A DNA stretch of 17,957 nucleotides from Collinsella aerofaciens (lineage in GTDB: Bacteria > Actinomycetota > Coriobacteriia > Coriobacteriales > Coriobacteriaceae): positions 1-17,957 of the forward strand of contig JAUUSS010000041.1 in the NCBI GenBank assembly GCA_030841765.1. The letters are read 5' to 3'. Positions 14,641 to 17,957 of the stretch are shown here, in pieces. The notes below the pieces were generated by a model, which saw nothing but the letters and a program-made list of their open reading frames with translations, was not told the origin of the DNA and did no database searches. How positions within the stretch are numbered: position 1 is the stretch's first letter; every line of letters starts with the position of its first letter. The translations under genes were made by a program, and so were the position numbers.

Positions 14641-16322
14641 ATGGCACGAATTAACTTCATGAAACTTATCATTGCGTCCCCTTCGGAAGAAACTGCAAAG
14701 ATCATTTGCTTCGAATCAGACTTAAATGTCATAACGTCAAATAGAAAAAGGGCAATGATCTTGGTAAATCGGTCATCACTAAAAGTCTATATCACTGCAT
14801 GGGCGCAGACTGCAAATTTGATGACAAGTTCGACGTAAACAGTAAAGTATTTATTTTAAAGTTCTCTTATGGTTCTGAACTATATACGATTTTCCGAAGC
14901 CGTGGACAATTCAAGTTATTTGATGAGCGGCTCGAATTGCTTTGGACTGAGACTCATAGGCATTTACTTGCAGAAAAGTTATACGATCAATTTGGTTTCG
15001 CCATTTGGTTGACCTCGCGTGCTTCGGGGAAAACTGAAATTGCATCGCCCGCTTATTCCTATGCGCCGTATTTTGTAGACCAAAATCATTATGACGGTTC
15101 GCATTTCAACTCGTTTAATAACATGGGGGAGTACAGTTCGTATAAGTCCGATTTGATTTACGAGTTTGCAGGCGCCTATGATCACACATACCTTGATTTA
15201 ACTGCTCAGAAAACGGATATTGAGCACCGCCTTACACAAATTGAAACAGATTTGAAAGCCAATCGTTTAATGCGAGAGCGTATTCAAAACGAGCTCGAGC
15301 AGCTTGGCTACAGCGCTGATATGCCCTCACTTAAAAGGGATTGTGACGAATTTGAAGATGAATATAAACGCTTGGCTACCGGTCTATCTAAAATCCGTAA
15401 AAATTTGTATCAACTAAAATCAGATAAGACAGAAACGGAGATGGCTTACGCCGGTTCCCAAAGAGTAGTTCGTAAGCTATGTTTGAATGCCAAATCGCTT
15501 CGGACGGGAAAATGTCCTCTTTGCGAGCAAGATATTTTTAACACCCTAATGGTTCGGGTTAATTCCTCGATTTCCCACGAAGACGCACTTCTTTTAAGCA
15601 ATGATCTTGGGCGCGATATTAACGAATTGGACCGTAAGATTGCCACTGAAGAAGAGAGATATAAATCGAAATTATCCGAGCTTGCTGTGCTGAAAGCGAA
15701 AATGAACCTAGTGAAGCGCGATAACTTAACAGCAGTCCAAATCGAGGGTTTCGTTCAACTGAACAAGCGACTTCTTGAAGAATGTGCTGAATTCGTTACC
15801 ACACTTGAAGAAAGCCGTAACGATCTTGATAAGATTAAAAAACAACTCAATTCTTACAGCAGTAAGAAAAGCGAAATCGACAAACGTTTTGTTGAGTTAA
15901 CACGTGAGCATATAACGGAACTCAATCTTAGATCAATTGATAAAGCAAAGATTAAAAATGTTAATTCAAAGATTGAGGCGGGCGGCAGCAATGCCCCCTT
16001 AGCCACCCTTGCGTGGTATTTGACGCTATTGGATTTGAAGAAAGAATTTAATGAACAACTGGTAGAACTTCCAGTTGTTCTAGATAGCCCGTTGAATATC
16101 GAAGCGGATGATGAAAAATACTATCGGCAATACAGCCTGATATTCAGCACTTTTATTTACCAGGGTCAGATGATCGTGTCAGGGCTTAATTAAGCCGACT
16201 CTGAGGTTGTCCCTCGGAACGCAAATATCATTATTCTCAATAATGAGAAATATCAACTCCTCAACAAAGAGGATTATTCTGAATGCAAGAGTGTAGTCTT
16301 TAAATGCTTGGAAAAGAATTAG
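14641..16322 (+). pseudogene. zinc-hook SMC/Rad50-like ATPase (LmuB-like), disrupted by a frameshift and a nonsense codon
   Basis: The true gene begins at ATG 14641, six bases after the nuclease gene, and reads ARINFMKLIIASPSEE... then FESDLNVITSNRK. It then leaves frame at an A-run (14745-14749). Adding one A restores NRKKGNDLGKSVITKSLYHC, a Walker A loop leading into the frame of ATG 14799. As written, the first frame gives only 65 residues. The second frame ends at TAA 16191-16193, but 42 more coding-like codons follow to TAG 16320-16322, including NANIIILNNEKYQLLN. The restored protein would be about 560 residues. The ATPase would drive the nuclease in a Lamassu- or ABC-three-component-type system. 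With the sequence as given, no normal Walker A-containing protein can be made without recoding. Confidence 0.75.
14799..16193 (+). CDS. main open fragment of the SMC-like ATPase (lacks Walker A)
   Basis: This is the longest uninterrupted piece, 464 residues from the internal ATG 14799. It lacks the nucleotide-binding loop, which lies just upstream in the same frame but behind a TAG at 14742. It holds a beta-rich N-lobe and two long coiled-coil arms (about residues 130-235 and 255-370). A zinc hook, CPLC, lies at residues 239-242 between them. The C-lobe has AGGSNAPLATLAWYLTLL (ABC signature-like) and LPVVLDSPLN (Walker B, with DSP in place of the usual DE). This order is that of short Rad50/SMC-like defence ATPases. 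ATG 14799 has no ribosome-binding site and probably corresponds to an internal methionine, residue 54 of the restored protein. Confidence 0.7.
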   Translation: MGADCKFDDKFDVNSKVFILKFSYGSELYTIFRSRGQFKLFDERLELLWTETHRHLLAEKLYDQFGFAIWLTSRASGKTEIASPAYSYAPYFVDQNHYDGSHFNSFNNMGEYSSYKSDLIYEFAGAYDHTYLDLTAQKTDIEHRLTQIETDLKANRLMRERIQNELEQLGYSADMPSLKRDCDEFEDEYKRLATGLSKIRKNLYQLKSDKTETEMAYAGSQRVVRKLCLNAKSLRTGKCPLCEQDIFNTLMVRVNSSISHEDALLLSNDLGRDINELDRKIATEEERYKSKLSELAVLKAKMNLVKRDNLTAVQIEGFVQLNKRLLEECAEFVTTLEESRNDLDKIKKQLNSYSSKKSEIDKRFVELTREHITELNLRSIDKAKIKNVNSKIEAGGSNAPLATLAWYLTLLDLKKEFNEQLVELPVVLDSPLNIEADDEKYYRQYSLIFSTFIYQGQMIVSGLN

Positions 16323-16426
16323 CTTACGAGCCAGTCGGAAAAGAGTTCTTCCTTTCGCCGATGGCAAAACGATTTACACCTAATTATTGGCGCTCTTCAG
16401 GGACATTTCCTTTGATTACAGCTTGA
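16304..16426 (+). other. short coding-like frame overlapping the end of the ATPase
   Basis: A 40-residue frame from ATG 16304 to TGA 16424-16426 reads as plausible protein, including LAYEPVGKEFFLSPMAKRF and PNYWRSS. It overlaps the restored ATPase end by 19 bases in another frame and has no good ribosome-binding site. It may be the remnant of a third gene of the defence system or chance. No family is recognised. Confidence 0.25.
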
Positions 16427-16506
16427 TCTCGCTAAACTAATAACTGCTGCTACCAGGGCATTTTCTGGTGCACATTCTATTGGCTCCTGCGAAGATCGGA
16501 GCGGGT

Positions 16507-17601
16507 ATGTTTGCTGCCGAGTCCCACACCAGCCGTCATTACATTGCGATTGTTGCCATGGCCTGCCTATGCGTTTTGCTAGGCGGGCCTTCTTATGCCG
16601 CGGGCGCGGAGAGCCTCATCATCGCGGGCGCGACGTACTACGAGCCGGGCGCGTCGGGCCCCGGCTGGGCCTGGACCGATGCCGACCATCTGGAGCTTAA
16701 CGGCTACGCGGGCGAGGCCATCGGCGCCGACGGCGACCTGGTGCTGACGCTTGCCGGGCAAAACTCCGTGACGGAGTCGCATGCGCCCGATGCGGACATC
16801 ACGCTGTGCGGCATGGAGGTGTGGGGCAACCTGACGCTTCGCGGTGCCGGGACCCTGACGGCGACGGGCTCGCAGTGCGGGGTCCACGTTTCTCAGGCGC
16901 TAGCGGTGGAAGGCTGCACCGTCGATGCGAGGGCAGACGGGGCCGATATTACGGACGAGGCGGTTGCCGGCGTGATCGCAGGCGACATGGCCGTGCGCGG
17001 CGGCGGGCGCGTCGTTGCCGCGGGCGCCGGGACCGGAGCGGGCGTGCGCGCCTACGGCGTGTATCTGCAGGATGCGGGCCTTGGCGTTGGTGCGGCCGGC
17101 TGCCGGCTTTCCGTCGATGCCTCGTGGCTCGATGCGACCGGCGCCGACGGCGGCGTTGCGTGCTTGGGCGGGTCGCTTGCGTCCGCGCGGTTTGTGGCGC
17201 CTGCTGGTGGGGTCTTTGGTGCTAGTGGCGTGGTGGATGCCGGCGATGCGTTGGCACCGCATGTGGTGGTTGAGCCCGATGTCGCCACACCTCCGGCGGG
17301 GGAGACCGAAGGGGTCGATGTGCCTGGCGGTGGGGCGGACAAGTCTCCCGCCGATACTAGCCCTGCTGCCGCAGAGCCCACCACAGGGCCCACGGCAAAT
17401 CCCTCGCTGAAACCCGCGGCCGCGACAACCAAGTCAACAACGACAGTAACCAAGACCACGGTCGCCAAAGTCCCCAAGCCCAAGGCTGCCACCGCGACAA
17501 CTGTGGCACTCCCCAAGACCGGCGACAGCAACTGGATCACCGCTTCCGTGACGCTTTTCCTGTTGGGAACAGTGTTTCTAGCTGCCGCATGTCGCTGCTG
17601 A
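16507..17601 (+). CDS. secreted LPKTG-anchored beta-helix-like surface protein
   Basis: The 364-residue precursor starts at ATG 16507, with GGAG at 16498-16501; a GTG at 16468 in the same frame has no such site. Residues 1-35 form a signal peptide (hydrophobic HYIAIVAMACLCVLLGG, probable cut after SYA). The mature part opens with WAWTDADHLELNGYAGEAIG and LVLTLAGQNSV, typical of carbohydrate-binding, right-handed beta-helix-like domains with repeated short LT(L/A)xGxGTLT strands. A Pro/Thr/Ala/Lys-rich wall-spanning spacer (about residues 255-335) follows. LPKTG, a hydrophobic span and a short CRC tail complete a sortase signal. The protein is expected on the cell surface. High GC and backbone-like codons mark a return to host sequence. 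Ligand unknown. The tail has only one basic residue, fewer than usual. Confidence 0.8.
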   Translation: MFAAESHTSRHYIAIVAMACLCVLLGGPSYAAGAESLIIAGATYYEPGASGPGWAWTDADHLELNGYAGEAIGADGDLVLTLAGQNSVTESHAPDADITLCGMEVWGNLTLRGAGTLTATGSQCGVHVSQALAVEGCTVDARADGADITDEAVAGVIAGDMAVRGGGRVVAAGAGTGAGVRAYGVYLQDAGLGVGAAGCRLSVDASWLDATGADGGVACLGGSLASARFVAPAGGVFGASGVVDAGDALAPHVVVEPDVATPPAGETEGVDVPGGGADKSPADTSPAAAEPTTGPTANPSLKPAAATTKSTTTVTKTTVAKVPKPKAATATTVALPKTGDSNWITASVTLFLLGTVFLAAACRC

Positions 17602-17695
17602 AGCACCCATTTCGATAAGCAATGTAGAAGACCATATTCGTAACGACGCATTAGTAGAATAGTTTATTACGACAATTGCTCAGGATTTATCTAAC
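17602..17695. other. AT-rich spacer before the last gene
   Basis: No gene and no clear terminator are seen after the surface-protein stop. AGGA at 17682-17685 lies 10 bases before ATG 17696 and is the likely ribosome-binding site of the next gene. TAGAAT at 17655-17660 is a possible -10 without a recognisable -35. Confidence 0.3.
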
Positions 17696-17957
17696 ATGAA
17701 CCACGAATCTGATCATACAGTTGACGCTGCCAAAAAAGAATTAAACGCCGGCCTTCTTGAGCTGTTCGAGCGTTGCAGCTATCTGTACAACGAGGCATTT
17801 TATGCCAACACGGAACTAGCAATCCTTCGCGAACTGTCTAAAGCATCTTCTGACTATGAGAATGAAGTAATTTGCGCTGGCTGCTTCTTCAGCTTTACAC
17901 AACTTGCATTAACCGAATCCTGTTTCATGAATTGCGCGCGGTTATTTGATGCCAAAA
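17696..17957 (+). CDS. HEPN/AbiU2-like protein, 3' end outside window
   Basis: The frame runs from ATG 17696 off the end of the window, giving 87 residues. It is helical, with a polar N-terminus and then FERCSYLYNEAFYANTEL, and it ends CFMNCARLFDAK. The spacing of helices and the final xxxARLFD segment resemble AbiU2-type HEPN proteins, which are RNase-like or toxin-associated helical bundles. The catalytic RxxxxH motif of HEPN nucleases would lie further along and cannot be seen. Codon use is AT-richer than in the surface protein upstream, so this may be another accessory gene. The family call is tentative. Confidence 0.5.
   Translation, partial: MNHESDHTVDAAKKELNAGLLELFERCSYLYNEAFYANTELAILRELSKASSDYENEVICAGCFFSFTQLALTESCFMNCARLFDAK

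Noticed and set aside
14744..14751. Programmed -1 frameshift site in the ATPase
   Set aside because: The run has only five A residues (A-AAA-AGG in the starting frame), lacks the classical A-AAA-AAG heptamer, and neither a Shine-Dalgarno-like stimulator nor a downstream stem is evident; mutation or sequencing error is simpler.
17052..17651. Minus-strand frame of 199 codons over the surface protein
   Set aside because: It mirrors the repetitive Ala/Thr/Pro-rich spacer of the LPKTG protein; the + strand reading has signal peptide and sortase signal, so this is a shadow.

Overview
The window looks like a stretch of a Gram-positive, high-GC gut actinobacterial chromosome, most likely class Coriobacteriia (Collinsella or a close relative). 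The evidence is the GC-rich codon use of the two outer backbone genes, an LPKTG sortase-anchored surface protein, and GTG/TTG starts with clear Shine-Dalgarno sites. The genus is an inference; no rRNA or marker gene is present.

Region 1 (1-8705) is the distal part of a surface-polysaccharide operon, all on the + strand with overlapping or nearly touching genes. In order it holds a UDP-GlcNAc 2-epimerase (wecB, 5' end cut off), a WbsX-type glycosyltransferase-family protein, a GT4-like glycosyltransferase, a Wzy-like polymerase, a polysaccharide pyruvyl transferase, a Wzx flippase and a ferredoxin/F420-dehydrogenase-beta-type iron-sulfur protein. Composition is mosaic: GC-rich at wecB, clearly lower from WbsX to the pyruvyl transferase, and rising again at wzx and the Fe-S gene. 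This is typical of capsule loci reshuffled by recombination. The Fe-S gene carries a striking 64-nt nest of two mutually exclusive perfect hairpins.

Region 2 (about 8833-16430) is an AT-richer accessory island. Its first part (8988-12208) is a run of five small genes I do not recognise; three are predicted membrane proteins. The run is closed by a strong 14-bp hairpin. Next comes an AbiH-family abortive-infection gene. Then comes a two-gene system made of a DUF4297/Cap4-like nuclease and a zinc-hook SMC/Rad50-like ATPase, best described as Lamassu-like or ABC-three-component-like.

Three apparent lesions lie in the known defence genes. AbiH has an in-frame TAA followed by 29 coding-like codons. 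The ATPase has lost one base in an A-run immediately before its Walker A motif. The same ATPase also has an in-frame TAA followed by 42 coding-like codons. AbiH and the ATPase therefore look recently broken, or recoded or mis-sequenced, while the five unknown genes are intact.

Region 3 (16507-17957) returns to GC-rich sequence with a secreted, sortase-anchored beta-helix-like protein. It ends with the start of another gene resembling HEPN/AbiU2 proteins, which suggests that more defence genes follow. The most promising unknown system is the five-gene membrane-protein cluster beside recognisable defence genes.
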